A stretch of DNA of 62,146 nucleotides from CAYNST01 sp964399955 (GCA_964399955.1 CAYNST010000005.1:1-62146); one strand, 5' to 3'. Numbered from the stretch's first letter, positions 1-9,590 are shown. Made by a program: numbers and translations. The notes: generated by a model not told the origin, from the sequence alone.

Positions 1-1
1 T

Positions 2-97
2 GGCGCGTTTTCAGGTGCAACAGAGGCGATGATGAAACGTCAACAGACCCTAGCAACGCTTAAGCTCATCCCGTTGCCCACCGAGGCGTTGCGGTAA
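2..97 (+). CDS. possible C-terminal end of an upstream gene (partial)
   Basis: One forward frame is open from the window edge to a TAA at 95-97, giving 31 residues that end in LPTEALR. It could be the tail of a gene beginning outside the window. Thirty-one open codons at an edge can occur by chance, and no family is recognisable. A regulator would be a usual neighbour of an RND operon, but nothing here shows that. The 79 bases from this stop to the next start would hold the RND operon promoter. A TATACT stands at 115-120, but no well-spaced -35 element is obvious. Confidence 0.3.
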   Translation, partial: GAFSGATEAMMKRQQTLATLKLIPLPTEALR

Positions 98-176
98 GTT
101 AACACGCAGTCGCCTATACTTGCGGCCGACGCCGGGCGTCCCCCTCGACCTACAGATGGATTAAGGAACACCAACC

Positions 177-1268
177 ATGCCTTTGCCCAAGAGACTCTCA
201 CTCTTCAAACCTACACCTGTGTTGCTGGCAGTGGTGCTGGCCGCGCTGTTGGTTATCTGGATGCTGAGTGGTGATACTCGCAGTGCTCAAGATGAGCCAC
301 CGGCCGCTCAAGTCACGCCTGAGCAGGGGCTGCACCAGGTAGAGACACGTTGGCTGGAGGCCAGCCCCCAGGTAACGGAAAAGGTGGCGCAGGGTCAACT
401 TTTGCCGTGGCAACAAGTCAGCGTGCGTGCTCAGGTGGCGGGCAGTGTGGAGCAACTGCTGCGGCAGCAAGGCGACAGTGTAACCGCTGGTACAACACTT
501 CTGACCCTATCCAACGAGGGCCGCAGAGAGCAGTTAGCCCAAGCCCGGGCCACCTTGAATCAGCGCGAGAGCGAGCTGGGCAGCGCGCGTTCCCTGACGG
601 AGTCCCGCTTCATAGCGGAGACAGAACTGGCGCGGCTGGAGAGTGAAGCGGCCAGAGCAAGAGCTGAACTGGTTTCTGCGGAGCTTGCGCTGCAATACGC
701 AGAGCCGGTGGCCCCTTTTGACGGAATAGTCAACCGTCGCCATGTGGAGGTCGGCGATTGGGTGCAGCCGGGTGCCGACTTGATGGAGCTTGTGGATGTG
801 GGCCAACTCAAAGTGACCGCGCAGATTTCTCAGCAGGATGTAGGCCTGGTGGCGGCAGGGCAGGCGGTGGATATTCGCCTGCTGGACGGCCGGCGGTTGG
901 AGGGCGTGGTGAATTTTGTCAGTCACGCGGCGGACCCGTCCACGCGCAGCTTCTATATAGAAGTATCAGCGGACAACCCCGAATTATGGCGGGTTGCCGG
1001 AGCCAGTGCCACCCTGCGCATTCAGCTGGAGCCGGTCGTTGCGCACCGGGTGAGCCCCGCGCTGCTCAGTCTTAACGAAGACGGTCAATTGGGTGTGCGT
1101 ACGGTGGACGCCCAAAGCCGGGTGGTGTTTCAAACCGTGCGGGTGCTGAGCATTGACAATCAGGGCGCGACCATAGCCGGCTTGCCGGACCGGGTGCAGG
1201 TGATAACACTGGGTGCCGGGTTCGTGCGGCCCGGTCAGCAGGTGGTCACTCGGGGAGCGGTGGAATGA
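177..1268 (+). CDS. RND efflux periplasmic adaptor (membrane fusion protein)
   Basis: Periplasmic adaptor that links an inner-membrane RND pump to an outer-membrane TolC-type channel. The 363-residue protein opens with a basic stretch and a hydrophobic anchor (about residues 13-30). A biotinyl-lipoyl-like segment follows around residues 80-110 (VRAQVAGSVEQL), then a coiled-coil hairpin rich in Arg/Glu/Leu (about 115-165). The second half of the lipoyl domain (PFDGIVNRRHVEVGDWVQPG) and beta-barrel parts come next. This order is standard for the HlyD/AcrA family. Its stop overlaps the permease start by four bases (ATGA at 1265), so the two are translationally coupled. No outer-membrane channel gene lies in the window. 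The substrate cannot be read from sequence. Confidence 0.9.
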   Translation: MPLPKRLSLFKPTPVLLAVVLAALLVIWMLSGDTRSAQDEPPAAQVTPEQGLHQVETRWLEASPQVTEKVAQGQLLPWQQVSVRAQVAGSVEQLLRQQGDSVTAGTTLLTLSNEGRREQLAQARATLNQRESELGSARSLTESRFIAETELARLESEAARARAELVSAELALQYAEPVAPFDGIVNRRHVEVGDWVQPGADLMELVDVGQLKVTAQISQQDVGLVAAGQAVDIRLLDGRRLEGVVNFVSHAADPSTRSFYIEVSADNPELWRVAGASATLRIQLEPVVAHRVSPALLSLNEDGQLGVRTVDAQSRVVFQTVRVLSIDNQGATIAGLPDRVQVITLGAGFVRPGQQVVTRGAVE

Positions 1269-4200
1269 GAACCCTGATATACGCAGCCATAGACCGCGGG
1301 CGGGCAAGTCTGGCCCTTCTGCTGTTTCTGTTTCTGGCCGGCCTGCTGGCCTACAACGCCATTCCCAAAGAGGCCAATCCCGACGTTGCCATTCCCCTGA
1401 TGTACGTGTCCATGTCCCTCGACGGCATCAGCCCGGAGGACGCCGAACGTTTATTGGTGCGACCTATGGAGCATGAGTTGCGGTCTCTGGAAGGCGTTAA
1501 ACGTATGACCTCCACGGCCAGCGAGGGCCATGCTTCGGTGATGTTGGAGTTTGACGCGGGCTTCAATGCCGATAAGGCACTGCAGGATGTGCGGGTGAAG
1601 GTGGATGCCGCTCGCGGCAAGCTGCCGGGCGAAGCGGATGAACCCACCGTCAATGAGATAAATGTTGCGCTCTTTCCCGTTCTCTCTGTTGGCCTGTCCG
1701 GCCCGGTGGCCGAAGCTGAATTGGTCTATATAGCGCGACAGCTGCGAGACAACATTGAGGGTATTCCGGAAGTGCTGGAAGTGGATATCGGCGGTGACCG
1801 CGAAGACCTGTTGGAGATTCTGGTGGACCCACAGGTACTGGACAGCTACGGTCTGGACTACACCCAGCTGTTTACCATGGTCTCCAACAACAACCGCCTG
1901 GTGGCTGCGGGCAGCCTGGATACCGGCGCCGGCCGGCTTGCCGTCAAGGTGCCGGGGGTGATTGAGGATCTTCAGGACATACTCGCCATGCCGGTCAAGG
2001 TTGACGGCGACACAGTGGTCACTTTTGCCGACATTGCCGTGGTCAACCGCAGCTTCAAAGACCCGTTGAGTTTTGCCCGCATCAATGGCCAGCCGGCGGT
2101 GGTGCTGGAGGTCAAAAAGCGCGCCGGTGCCAATATCATTTCCACCATTGAGCAAACTCAGGCCCTTATAGAGGAAGCCAGTGCTCTGTTCCCTGAAGGC
2201 GTGCAGGTAGACTACATCATGGATCAGTCCAAGGAAGTAGAGAGCATGTTGTCGGACTTGCTGAACAACGTGCTCACGGCCGTGGTACTGGTATTGATTC
2301 TGATAGTGGCCACCATGGGCGTGCGCTCGGCCGTTTTGGTTGGCATTACCATTCCCGGAGCCTTCCTGGCGGGCATTCTGCTGATCTGGATAATCGGCTA
2401 CACCATGAATATCATCGTGTTGTTTGCGCTGATCCTGGTCGCCGGTATGCTGGTAGATGGCGCGATTGTGGTCAGCGAGTTGGCAGACCGCAACCTGTCC
2501 GAAGGACAGCCGCCCAAAAAAGCCTGGGCTGATGCCGCCAGCCGTATGGCATGGCCCATTATTGCCTCTACGGCTACCACCATTGCCGTTTTTGCGCCTT
2601 TGCTGTTCTGGCCCGGCGTGGTTGGGCAATTTATGAAATACCTGCCGGCAACGGTCATTATCTGTCTTTTGGCCTCGCTGTTCATGGCCCTGGTGTTTCT
2701 GCCGGTGCTGGGAAGCTTGAGCAAACACCGGCCAAAACCCCATCCGGCCAACCCCAGCAAAGCCGGTCAAATGTACGGAGCTTTGTTGGCAAAGTTCTTA
2801 CGCAGGCCCGGCAGAACCTTTGGCGGCATGCTGATAGCCATAATACTGGTGTTTGTTGGTTACGGTAAATTCAACCACGGCGTTGATTTTTTTCCATCGG
2901 TGGAGCCGGAATCCGCACAGGTGTGGGTGCGGGCGCGAGGCGACCTCTCTATTGTGGAGCGTGACGCGTTATTGCAACGAGTGGAAAACCGCCTGCTGGG
3001 GCTGCCCGAAGTGCAAGCGCTTTATGCCAGGTCGCAGGTGTCCGCCAGCGGCGAGATGCCGCCGGATGTGGTTGGTACCCTGCAGTTTCAGTTCATAGAC
3101 TGGCACCAGCGCCGACGCGCAGCCGCCATTGTTGATCACATGCGCGAGCTCACTGCAGATATTCCCGGCATCATTCTTGATTTTCGCCAGCAGCAGCAGG
3201 GACCATCGGGTGGTAAGCCCATTGAGTTGTTGGTAAGCAGTATGAATTTTGACGCAACCGAACAGGCAGTTGATCAACTGGTGGACGAGATGAGCAAACT
3301 GGGCGGTTTTGTTGATATAGAAGACAATCGCAGCCTGCCCGGTATCGAGTGGCGGGTAATGGTGGACCGCGCGGCTGCGGCCCGTTTCGGCGCCGATGTC
3401 CTCACCGTGGGTAATGCCGTGCAAATGGTCAGCAATGGTCTGCTGCTGGCAAAATACAGGCCGGAATACGCCAGTGATGAAGTGGACATTCGCGTGCGTT
3501 TTCCCGAAACCTGGCGGTCTTTGGAGCAGATGACGCGTTTGACGGTGGGCACCCCCCGCGGGCAGGTGCCGCTCAGCAATTTTGTGGAAGTTTTGCCTGC
3601 TCCGAAAACCAGTGTGCTCAATCGAGTGGACGGCACCCGAGCGGTCACGCTCAAGGCGGATCTGGCCGAAGGCTATCAGGTCGCCGAGCGGCTGCGGGCG
3701 TTACTGGACAGTGGCATTGAGCTGCCAGAGGGTGTAATGATCAAAACGGCCGGGGAGGGTGCAGATCAGGAAGAGGCGGCCATTTTTTTGGGCACCGCGT
3801 TTATGATCGCAATTTTTCTGATGTTGATGATTCTGCTGGTGCAGTTCAACAGTTGGTATCAAGCGTTTCTGGTTATGTCTGCCATCGTGTTTTCCACCGC
3901 AGGAGTATTGTTGGGACTGCTAATCAACGGCCAATCCTTTGGTATAGTGATGGTGGGCATGGGCATCATTGGCCTGGCCGGTATTGTCGTTAACAACAAC
4001 ATTGTTCTTATAGATACGTACAACCAAATTCGCGGGGAGGGCGCCGAGCCTTTCGATGCTGCGCTGCAAACAGGCTGTTTGCGCCTGCGGCCGGTGCTGT
4101 TGACTTCAGCAACCACGGTATTGGGCCTGATGCCCATGGTGCTGGCGGTTAACGTCAGTCTGCTGGAGCCAAGTCTCGGCTTTGGTGCCCCGTCAACGCA

Positions 4201-4336
4201 GTGGTGGACGCAGTTGTCCAGTGCAATTGCGGGAGGGCTGGCCTTTGCTACTGTACTTACACTCTTTCTTACGCCGTGCATGCTGGTGTTAGGAGAAAAC
4301 CTACGCAGCCGCTTCAGTGCGCAAACTGCAGAATAA
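1265..4336 (+). CDS. RND efflux permease (AcrB-like inner-membrane transporter)
   Basis: Proton-driven RND exporter, 1023 residues, the normal length for AcrB relatives. Two halves each carry a first transmembrane helix, a large periplasmic loop and a block of five helices (about residues 340-490 and 840-1010). The TM4 motif reads GMLVDGAIVVSEL, where AcrB has two adjacent Asp residues; only the first is kept. The TM10 motif reads GIVVNNNIVLID, with Asn where AcrB has its essential Lys. The family assignment is certain, but proton coupling must differ in detail from AcrB. I recall other RND permeases with this NNNIVL signature. It pairs with the adaptor just upstream. Confidence 0.93.
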   Translation: MRTLIYAAIDRGRASLALLLFLFLAGLLAYNAIPKEANPDVAIPLMYVSMSLDGISPEDAERLLVRPMEHELRSLEGVKRMTSTASEGHASVMLEFDAGFNADKALQDVRVKVDAARGKLPGEADEPTVNEINVALFPVLSVGLSGPVAEAELVYIARQLRDNIEGIPEVLEVDIGGDREDLLEILVDPQVLDSYGLDYTQLFTMVSNNNRLVAAGSLDTGAGRLAVKVPGVIEDLQDILAMPVKVDGDTVVTFADIAVVNRSFKDPLSFARINGQPAVVLEVKKRAGANIISTIEQTQALIEEASALFPEGVQVDYIMDQSKEVESMLSDLLNNVLTAVVLVLILIVATMGVRSAVLVGITIPGAFLAGILLIWIIGYTMNIIVLFALILVAGMLVDGAIVVSELADRNLSEGQPPKKAWADAASRMAWPIIASTATTIAVFAPLLFWPGVVGQFMKYLPATVIICLLASLFMALVFLPVLGSLSKHRPKPHPANPSKAGQMYGALLAKFLRRPGRTFGGMLIAIILVFVGYGKFNHGVDFFPSVEPESAQVWVRARGDLSIVERDALLQRVENRLLGLPEVQALYARSQVSASGEMPPDVVGTLQFQFIDWHQRRRAAAIVDHMRELTADIPGIILDFRQQQQGPSGGKPIELLVSSMNFDATEQAVDQLVDEMSKLGGFVDIEDNRSLPGIEWRVMVDRAAAARFGADVLTVGNAVQMVSNGLLLAKYRPEYASDEVDIRVRFPETWRSLEQMTRLTVGTPRGQVPLSNFVEVLPAPKTSVLNRVDGTRAVTLKADLAEGYQVAERLRALLDSGIELPEGVMIKTAGEGADQEEAAIFLGTAFMIAIFLMLMILLVQFNSWYQAFLVMSAIVFSTAGVLLGLLINGQSFGIVMVGMGIIGLAGIVVNNNIVLIDTYNQIRGEGAEPFDAALQTGCLRLRPVLLTSATTVLGLMPMVLAVNVSLLEPSLGFGAPSTQWWTQLSSAIAGGLAFATVLTLFLTPCMLVLGENLRSRFSAQTAE

Positions 4337-4380
4337 ACCGTCTGGCGGCAATGAGCGCCGCCGGATTCGGGAATAACGAT

Positions 4381-5097
4381 ATGCAAACAGTCGGTTTGGC
4401 AGTCATCATCATGGCTGCTGCTCTTATCAGCCTCTGGAATCTCAGTAGTCGCAAAGACCTTCAGCTATTCGGCGAAATTGTTCATCGGGTGGAAACCGAC
4501 CACAAAGTGGTGGCGCTGACCTTTGATGACGGCCCCACTAGCGGTTTTACCCAGCAAATACTCGAGATTCTGCGGGACCATGATGTAAAAGCCACCTTTT
4601 ATCTGGTTGGCCAAGCGATGGCGGCACACCCTGTGGAAGCCCAGATGATTGCCGACGCAGGGCATGAAATTGGCAATCATTCCTATACCCATAGCCGAAT
4701 GCTGTTCATGAGCCCTGCCAGGGTGGCTGCGGAGCTTGACGAGACAAACCGGCTCATTCGCGGCCTGGGCTACCGGCACGATATTCATTTTCGCCCGCCT
4801 TATGGCAAAAAGCTTTTGATTCTGCCCTACGAACTGCGTAAACGGGACATGCTGTCGGTGACTTGGGACGTAGCGCCAGAACGCTGGGGGCAGACGCCAG
4901 AGAGCAGCGCGGTTGTCGCCCAGCGAGCAATCACACAGACCAGACCGGGCTCCATTATCCTGCTGCACGTCATGTACCCGCCAATGGAGGCGTCGTTACA
5001 GGCAGTGCCTCAGATTATTCGACAGCTGAAAGCCCGCGGATACCGTTTTGTCACTGTCAACGAGTTGCTTGCGTTCAGGTCGAATGAGATCAACTAA
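4381..5097 (+). CDS. polysaccharide deacetylase (NodB homology domain)
   Basis: Predicted metal-dependent carbohydrate esterase of the NodB/CE4 type, 238 residues. A hydrophobic N-terminus (about residues 4-20) suggests an exported or membrane-anchored enzyme. Family motifs are intact: TFDDGP with Asp49 and Asp50, the metal-binding HSYTH, the RPPYG motif and a C-terminal LLHVM segment. The chosen ATG gives a signal-anchor directly; an in-frame ATG at 4351 would add ten residues. It starts 44 bases after the RND permease and may share its transcript. Likely substrates are N-acetylated glycans such as peptidoglycan or an exopolysaccharide, but nothing fixes which. Confidence 0.88.
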   Translation: MQTVGLAVIIMAAALISLWNLSSRKDLQLFGEIVHRVETDHKVVALTFDDGPTSGFTQQILEILRDHDVKATFYLVGQAMAAHPVEAQMIADAGHEIGNHSYTHSRMLFMSPARVAAELDETNRLIRGLGYRHDIHFRPPYGKKLLILPYELRKRDMLSVTWDVAPERWGQTPESSAVVAQRAITQTRPGSIILLHVMYPPMEASLQAVPQIIRQLKARGYRFVTVNELLAFRSNEIN

Positions 5098-5266
5098 CTA
5101 AGGGCGCAGCGAACCCGGCGAAGCTCGCGCTCCAGCCTTTCTATGGCGCATTTTTTGCTCTTCCTCTCAATGTTGGTAAAACCCGTGTCCCCTGCATCTC
5201 ATGCCGCCAAGATTTACAAAGGGTTGGTAAAGAAGGGGCAGTTCAACCCACACAGAGGATAGAAAT

Positions 5267-6133
5267 ATGTCGGAACTGAAAAAGACCTTGATGGGCGTGA
5301 AGGAGCGCGTTGCGAACGATAGCCTGGGCCTGGTGGCAGCGGGCGTGGCGTTTTATGTATTTTTGTCAGTCTTTCCGGCGCTTGCAAGCGCCATCTCAAT
5401 TTATGGTCTTATCGCAGATCCGCAGACCATTCAAAGCCATATAGGCACCGTGAGTGGTCTGGTGCCGGAAGAAGTCCTGGGGATTCTGTCGGAGCGTATG
5501 CAGGCCCTGGCCGATCAGGAAGGGTCGCTGACCTTCGGGCTGGTCATAGGTATATTGGTTTCACTTTGGAGCGCCAATAAGGCCATGAAGGCGGTGGCGC
5601 AGGCCCTGGACATTGCCTATGACACCAAAGAAGAACGGGGCGTGGTCAAGTTCAATGCGGTCACTCTGGCACTTACTCTGCTGTCCATCATCGCGTTCAT
5701 TCTGGTGGTGTCCGTCGTTGTGGTGGTACCCATTGTGGTCAGTGTTTTTCTGTCTCAGCAGACGGCGGAGTTACTGGTGAGTCTGGTAAGCTGGGCGGCA
5801 TTTCTGTTGTTGCTGGTGGGCATGTCTTTGGTGCTTTATAACTTTGCACCGGATCGCCGTCGTCGTAGCTGGAAAGAGCTGTTGCCGGGCGCAATCCTCA
5901 CGGCCGTTTTGTTCGTCATTGCCTCTGCGGCCTTCGCGTTTTATGTAACCCAGTTTGGCCAGTTCAACGAGGAGTACGGCGCCTTGGGTGGCGTTGTTGT
6001 GCTGATGCTGTGGCTATATCTTGGTGCTTTTGTCTTTCTTCTGGGCGCCGAATACAATGCCGAGCGTGTTCGTCATTTCGTTGATCAGCCGAAAGAAGAG
6101 CGTTATCGCGGGGGCGCACCGGCCGCCGCATAA
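5267..6133 (+). CDS. YihY/BrkB-family inner-membrane protein
   Basis: Multi-pass inner-membrane protein of 288 residues in the YihY (formerly 'ribonuclease BN-like') family. It carries the family's N-terminal AAGVAFYVFLSVFPALAS helix and the later WKELLPGAILTAVLF and YGALGGVVVLMLWLYL segments. About six transmembrane helices are visible. The molecular function is unknown; the old RNase BN label for the family was an error. It starts at ATG 5267 after GAGG at 5256-5259, 169 bases beyond the deacetylase. A second family member lies at 17390, so the organism keeps at least two paralogues. Confidence 0.88.
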   Translation: MSELKKTLMGVKERVANDSLGLVAAGVAFYVFLSVFPALASAISIYGLIADPQTIQSHIGTVSGLVPEEVLGILSERMQALADQEGSLTFGLVIGILVSLWSANKAMKAVAQALDIAYDTKEERGVVKFNAVTLALTLLSIIAFILVVSVVVVVPIVVSVFLSQQTAELLVSLVSWAAFLLLLVGMSLVLYNFAPDRRRRSWKELLPGAILTAVLFVIASAAFAFYVTQFGQFNEEYGALGGVVVLMLWLYLGAFVFLLGAEYNAERVRHFVDQPKEERYRGGAPAAA

Positions 6134-6154
6134 ATACCTTTCACCGTGTGTCCC

Positions 6155-6224
6155 GGCTACAGGGTCGTGGCCCCTGTAGCCTGCGCATCCCAGCGCAGCT
6201 AAGCCGGCATGCGCAGGCTTAGCT
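6155..6224. other. two consecutive hairpins downstream of the yihY-like gene
   Basis: GGCTACAGGG (6155-6164) pairs with CCCTGTAGCC (6172-6181). AGCTAAGCC (6197-6205) pairs with GGCTTAGCT (6216-6224). CTGCGCAT (6181-6188) could instead pair with ATGCGCAG (6209-6216), so alternative folds exist. No T-run follows. These could form a factor-assisted end for the upstream transcript or a leader element of the ABC operon starting at 6369. The rest of the 235-base interval holds no gene. Confidence 0.4.
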
Positions 6225-6368
6225 TCAGCTTAATTGCCTTTGCCGCCCCCTCTTTGACTTGCCAGGCCTCAGTTCCGTTTATACACTTGGGTACGCTCTA
6301 GATCCGACTAAGGCGTCTACAGCCCGATCAGTTGATGCGCCGGCACGATAAGAGACCACGGAAGCGGG

Positions 6369-7058
6369 ATGATTGAACTTCAAAATCTTCATAAATATTA
6401 CGGCTTGGATGACCGCCGATTGCACGTGCTCAAAGGAATTGACCTGCACATTGCCGAAGGCGAAATGGTGTCCATCATGGGGTCTTCGGGGTCCGGCAAA
6501 TCCACCTTGCTCAACATCCTTGGTTTGCTCGATTCCCACGATCAGGGGCAGTATTCCTTAGCGGGTATCAAGATCAACAAACTGAAAGAGTCTACCGCTG
6601 CGCAACTGCGCAATCGGCATATTGGCTTCGTCTTCCAGTCGTTCAACCTGCTGCCCTTCAAAAACGCGATCGAGAATGTGGCCCTGCCGCTCTATTATCA
6701 AAAGGTGGGGCGGCGGGAGCGCAATCAACGCGCGCGAGAAATGCTGGCCAGTGTGGGCCTGGGTGATCGTGCGGAGCATATGCCCAACCAGTTGTCCGGG
6801 GGGCAAAAGCAGCGGGTTGCCATTGCCCGGGCACTGATAGGCAATGCCAAGGTACTTTTAGCCGATGAACCTACCGGTGCGCTCGACAGCACCACCACCG
6901 AGGAGGTCATGGGGTTGTTCAAGCAGGTTCATGCGTCGGGCAAAACACTGGTCATTGTCACGCACGAGCGGGAAATCGCCGAGCAGACGCAGCGCGTCAT
7001 CACGGTCAAAGACGGCAGGATCGTGGACGACCGCTACAATTGGGCCAAGGCGGGCTGA
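6369..7058 (+). CDS. MacB/LolD-type ABC transporter ATP-binding protein
   Basis: ATPase of a type VII (MacB-like) ABC system, 229 residues, cytoplasmic. The Walker A is SSGSGKSTLLNILG, the Q-loop region is GFVFQSFNLLPF, the signature is LSGGQKQRVAIARAL, the Walker B is VLLADEPTGALD, and the switch His is in VIVTHE. GGAAGCGGG just before ATG 6369 is a good ribosome site. It begins a tight four-gene operon with two permeases and an adaptor, which points to a tripartite efflux or mechanotransmission machine. MacB itself fuses ATPase and permease; here they are separate polypeptides. Confidence 0.92.
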   Translation: MIELQNLHKYYGLDDRRLHVLKGIDLHIAEGEMVSIMGSSGSGKSTLLNILGLLDSHDQGQYSLAGIKINKLKESTAAQLRNRHIGFVFQSFNLLPFKNAIENVALPLYYQKVGRRERNQRAREMLASVGLGDRAEHMPNQLSGGQKQRVAIARALIGNAKVLLADEPTGALDSTTTEEVMGLFKQVHASGKTLVIVTHEREIAEQTQRVITVKDGRIVDDRYNWAKAG

Positions 7059-7062
7059 AGGT

Positions 7063-8316
7063 GTGCTGATTGATAGCCTGCAGGAAATCCTCTATTCCAT
7101 GCGCCGCAACAAACTGCGCACGGGCTTGACCGCCTTTGGCGTCTTTTGGGGAATCTTCATGCTGGTGCTGCTGCTGGGCGGGGGTACCGGCATTCGTCAT
7201 GGAATAGAGCGCGGTTTCAGTAGCGACGCCCGCGACAGTATCTTCATTCGCGCCTTCAAAACATCGGTTCCCTATCAAGGTTTGGCGCACGGCCGCAACA
7301 TTCAATTTACGGAAGCCGATATCACCGCCATTGCCCAGCAGGTCCCAGGCGTGGGAGTGATCTCTGCCGAGAACCCACTGGGATCTTTTCGGCAGGCAGA
7401 TATCCAGGTCACCTTCGAGAATCGCTCGGCGCCTTTTGGCGTGCTGGGCGTGGGCAAGGGCTATTTTAAAATCAAGCGCTATCAGGACTATCGCCTGGGA
7501 CGCAAGCTCAATGACCACGACGACCACGAGCAGCGCAAGGTGGCGGTGATCGGTACCCGAGTGGCAGAACGCTTGTTCATAAACGGGCGGAACCCGGTAG
7601 GCGAACAGATCAATATCAACGGTGTCAGCTTCAAGGTGGTGGGTGTCTTCTACGACAGTGGCTGGGAAGGGCGCATGTCCGAACGCGTCTACATACCGTT
7701 AAGCACCTTTCAAAAAACCTTTGGTGTGGGTGGAAATGTCGCGCTCCTGGCGCTGACACCCAAACCCGGGTTCAGCGGAGCGGAGTTGGAACCGCAAATC
7801 ATGGATTTGCTCAAGAAACGCCACAACATTGCCCCGACCGACCGCCGAGCCATCCATATCAATGATCTGGCCAAGCAGTCCGCCCAGACAGACAACATGA
7901 TTGGCGCTATCAGCATGTTTATTTGGTTTGTGGGGCTTGGCACCCTGGCGGCGGGCATTGTCGGCATCAGTAATATCATGATCATCAGCGTGCAGGAGCG
8001 CACCGTGGAGATTGGCGTACGCAAGGCGTTGGGCGCGCGGCCGGTCAATATTGTCACTACGATCCTCCTGGAGGCAGTGCTCATTACGGCGGTGGCGGGC
8101 TACAGCGGATTGGTGCTGGCGGTAGGTCTGCTTGAGCTGGTCAATTTCCTGCTGAGCACGTTTGAGATTAGCTTGACGTCATTTGCTCAACCGGAAGTGG
8201 ATTTTGGTGTGGCGGTGTCCGCTTTGATCATTTTGGTATTCAGCGGCGCACTGGCGGGCTTCTTCCCGGCCTGGAAGGCCGCCAATATAGCACCCATAGA
8301 AGCCATGAGAGCCTGA
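7063..8316 (+). CDS. ABC transporter permease, MacB/FtsX family (first of two)
   Basis: Inner-membrane permease of 417 residues. One N-terminal helix (GLTAFGVFWGIFMLVLLLGG) is followed by a large periplasmic MacB-type core domain and three C-terminal FtsX-type helices (about residues 285-310, 335-365 and 380-405). The conserved QERTVEIGVRKALGA coupling helix sits between the first two of these. The start is placed at GTG 7063, four bases after the ATPase stop. A longer frame back to 6865 would run through the ATPase gene in another frame and is rejected. It probably pairs with the homologous permease at 8319 to give a heterodimer. Confidence 0.88.
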   Translation: MLIDSLQEILYSMRRNKLRTGLTAFGVFWGIFMLVLLLGGGTGIRHGIERGFSSDARDSIFIRAFKTSVPYQGLAHGRNIQFTEADITAIAQQVPGVGVISAENPLGSFRQADIQVTFENRSAPFGVLGVGKGYFKIKRYQDYRLGRKLNDHDDHEQRKVAVIGTRVAERLFINGRNPVGEQININGVSFKVVGVFYDSGWEGRMSERVYIPLSTFQKTFGVGGNVALLALTPKPGFSGAELEPQIMDLLKKRHNIAPTDRRAIHINDLAKQSAQTDNMIGAISMFIWFVGLGTLAAGIVGISNIMIISVQERTVEIGVRKALGARPVNIVTTILLEAVLITAVAGYSGLVLAVGLLELVNFLLSTFEISLTSFAQPEVDFGVAVSALIILVFSGALAGFFPAWKAANIAPIEAMRA

Positions 8317-8318
8317 TC

Positions 8319-9578
8319 GTGCTCGACTACGATAAGTGGCAGGAAATCTACTTCACCCTCAAGAAGCACAAGCTTCGCACCGCTTTGACGGCGTTCGGCG
8401 TAATGTGGGGCATCTTTATGCTGGTGCTGCTGCTGGGGGTGGGCAACGGGCTGAAGAACGACGCGCTGTCAAACTTTGGCGGCAGTAAAAACACGGTCTT
8501 CGTATGGGGTTCTGCAGTCACTCAGATCCCGTACAAAGGGTTTGCCAAAGGGCGTTGGATCCGCTTCACCACTGCAGACATCAAAGCCTTGAAGGAGCGC
8601 ATACCCGAGCTTGACCTGGCGTTGGATATCAACGAGGCCGGTGGCTGGGCTGCCGCCCAGTACATCACTCGCAAAGACAAGAGTGATTCCTTTACTACCC
8701 TTGGCGCCCACGCCGAGGTCGCGCAGATGAGTGGCTTCAAAACGGTGACCGGGCGTTTTTTGAATAAGCTGGACAGTCGCGATAACCGAAAGGTGGCAGT
8801 TATAGGCGAGCGGGTGTACGAGTCACTGTTTGACCCGGGCGAAAACCCCATCGGCGAGAGCATCAACATGGGGCATATCTCCTTTCAAGTGGTGGGCGTC
8901 TTCAGGCCTACTGTCGCCGGGGACAATGCCATTCGGGACGCCCAGCTGGTGCTGATCCCCAACAGCACCTTGCGGCAGGCGTTTAATCAGATGCACTACA
9001 TTGGCCACTTGCGGCTCACACCAAAGCCCGGTACACCGTCTACTCTGATCGAAGAGCGTGCCCTGTCTCTTTTGCGAGAGCGCCACAACGTGCACCCCGA
9101 CGATGTAGGCGTGTTTGGCAGCTTCAACCTGGAAGAGCGCTATCAGCAGGTGCAAGGTTTGTTTACCGGCATCTCCACGTTCAGTTGGTTTGTGGCCCTG
9201 GGCACCATACTGGCGGGTGTGATCGGCGTGGGCAATATCATGCTGATTGTGGTCAAGGAGCGCACCCGTGAGATTGGCCTGCGCAAGGCGCTGGGCGCTA
9301 CTTCCCGCTCCATCGTCGCCATGGTGGTGCAGGAGGCGATAGTCATTACCGCAGTCGCCGGGTATTTGGGCCTGGTGCTGGGTGTTCTGGTGTTGGAGCT
9401 CATAAAATCTCTGGCGGCGGACGCAGAAAACCTACGCTTTCTGGCCCTGGCGGAAATAGATATCAACACCGCCATGACGGCGGTGTTGATCCTGATTGCG
9501 GCAGGATTTTTTGCCGCCCTGCTGCCGGCCAGCAAAGCTGCCGGCGTGGACCCGATCACCGCCCTCCAAGATGAATAA
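8319..9578 (+). CDS. ABC transporter permease, MacB/FtsX family (second of two)
   Basis: Second FtsX/MacB-type permease, 419 residues, starting at GTG 8319 two bases after the first permease's stop. It has the same plan: N-terminal helix (ALTAFGVMWGIFMLVLLLG), a periplasmic core of about 240 residues, and a C-terminal three-helix bundle with KERTREIGLRKALGA. The two permeases are clearly paralogous at both ends and diverge in the periplasmic domain. That pattern suggests an ancient tandem duplication and a heterodimeric pump. The substrate is unknown. Confidence 0.88.
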   Translation: MLDYDKWQEIYFTLKKHKLRTALTAFGVMWGIFMLVLLLGVGNGLKNDALSNFGGSKNTVFVWGSAVTQIPYKGFAKGRWIRFTTADIKALKERIPELDLALDINEAGGWAAAQYITRKDKSDSFTTLGAHAEVAQMSGFKTVTGRFLNKLDSRDNRKVAVIGERVYESLFDPGENPIGESINMGHISFQVVGVFRPTVAGDNAIRDAQLVLIPNSTLRQAFNQMHYIGHLRLTPKPGTPSTLIEERALSLLRERHNVHPDDVGVFGSFNLEERYQQVQGLFTGISTFSWFVALGTILAGVIGVGNIMLIVVKERTREIGLRKALGATSRSIVAMVVQEAIVITAVAGYLGLVLGVLVLELIKSLAADAENLRFLALAEIDINTAMTAVLILIAAGFFAALLPASKAAGVDPITALQDE

Positions 9579-9590
9579 CAAGGTCAGGCA

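Noticed and set aside
1451..2770. A 439-codon open frame on the minus strand inside the RND permease gene
   Set aside because: It is antisense to a clearly conserved coding region, is rich in His/Gln/Asn as expected of a shadow frame, and has no family similarity.
4201..4380. Longer start for the polysaccharide deacetylase
   Set aside because: It overlaps the C-terminus of the RND permease and would bury the hydrophobic N-terminal segment.
6865..7062. Upstream extension of the first ABC permease frame
   Set aside because: It runs through the Walker B region of the ATPase in another frame; the permease similarity begins at GTG 7063.
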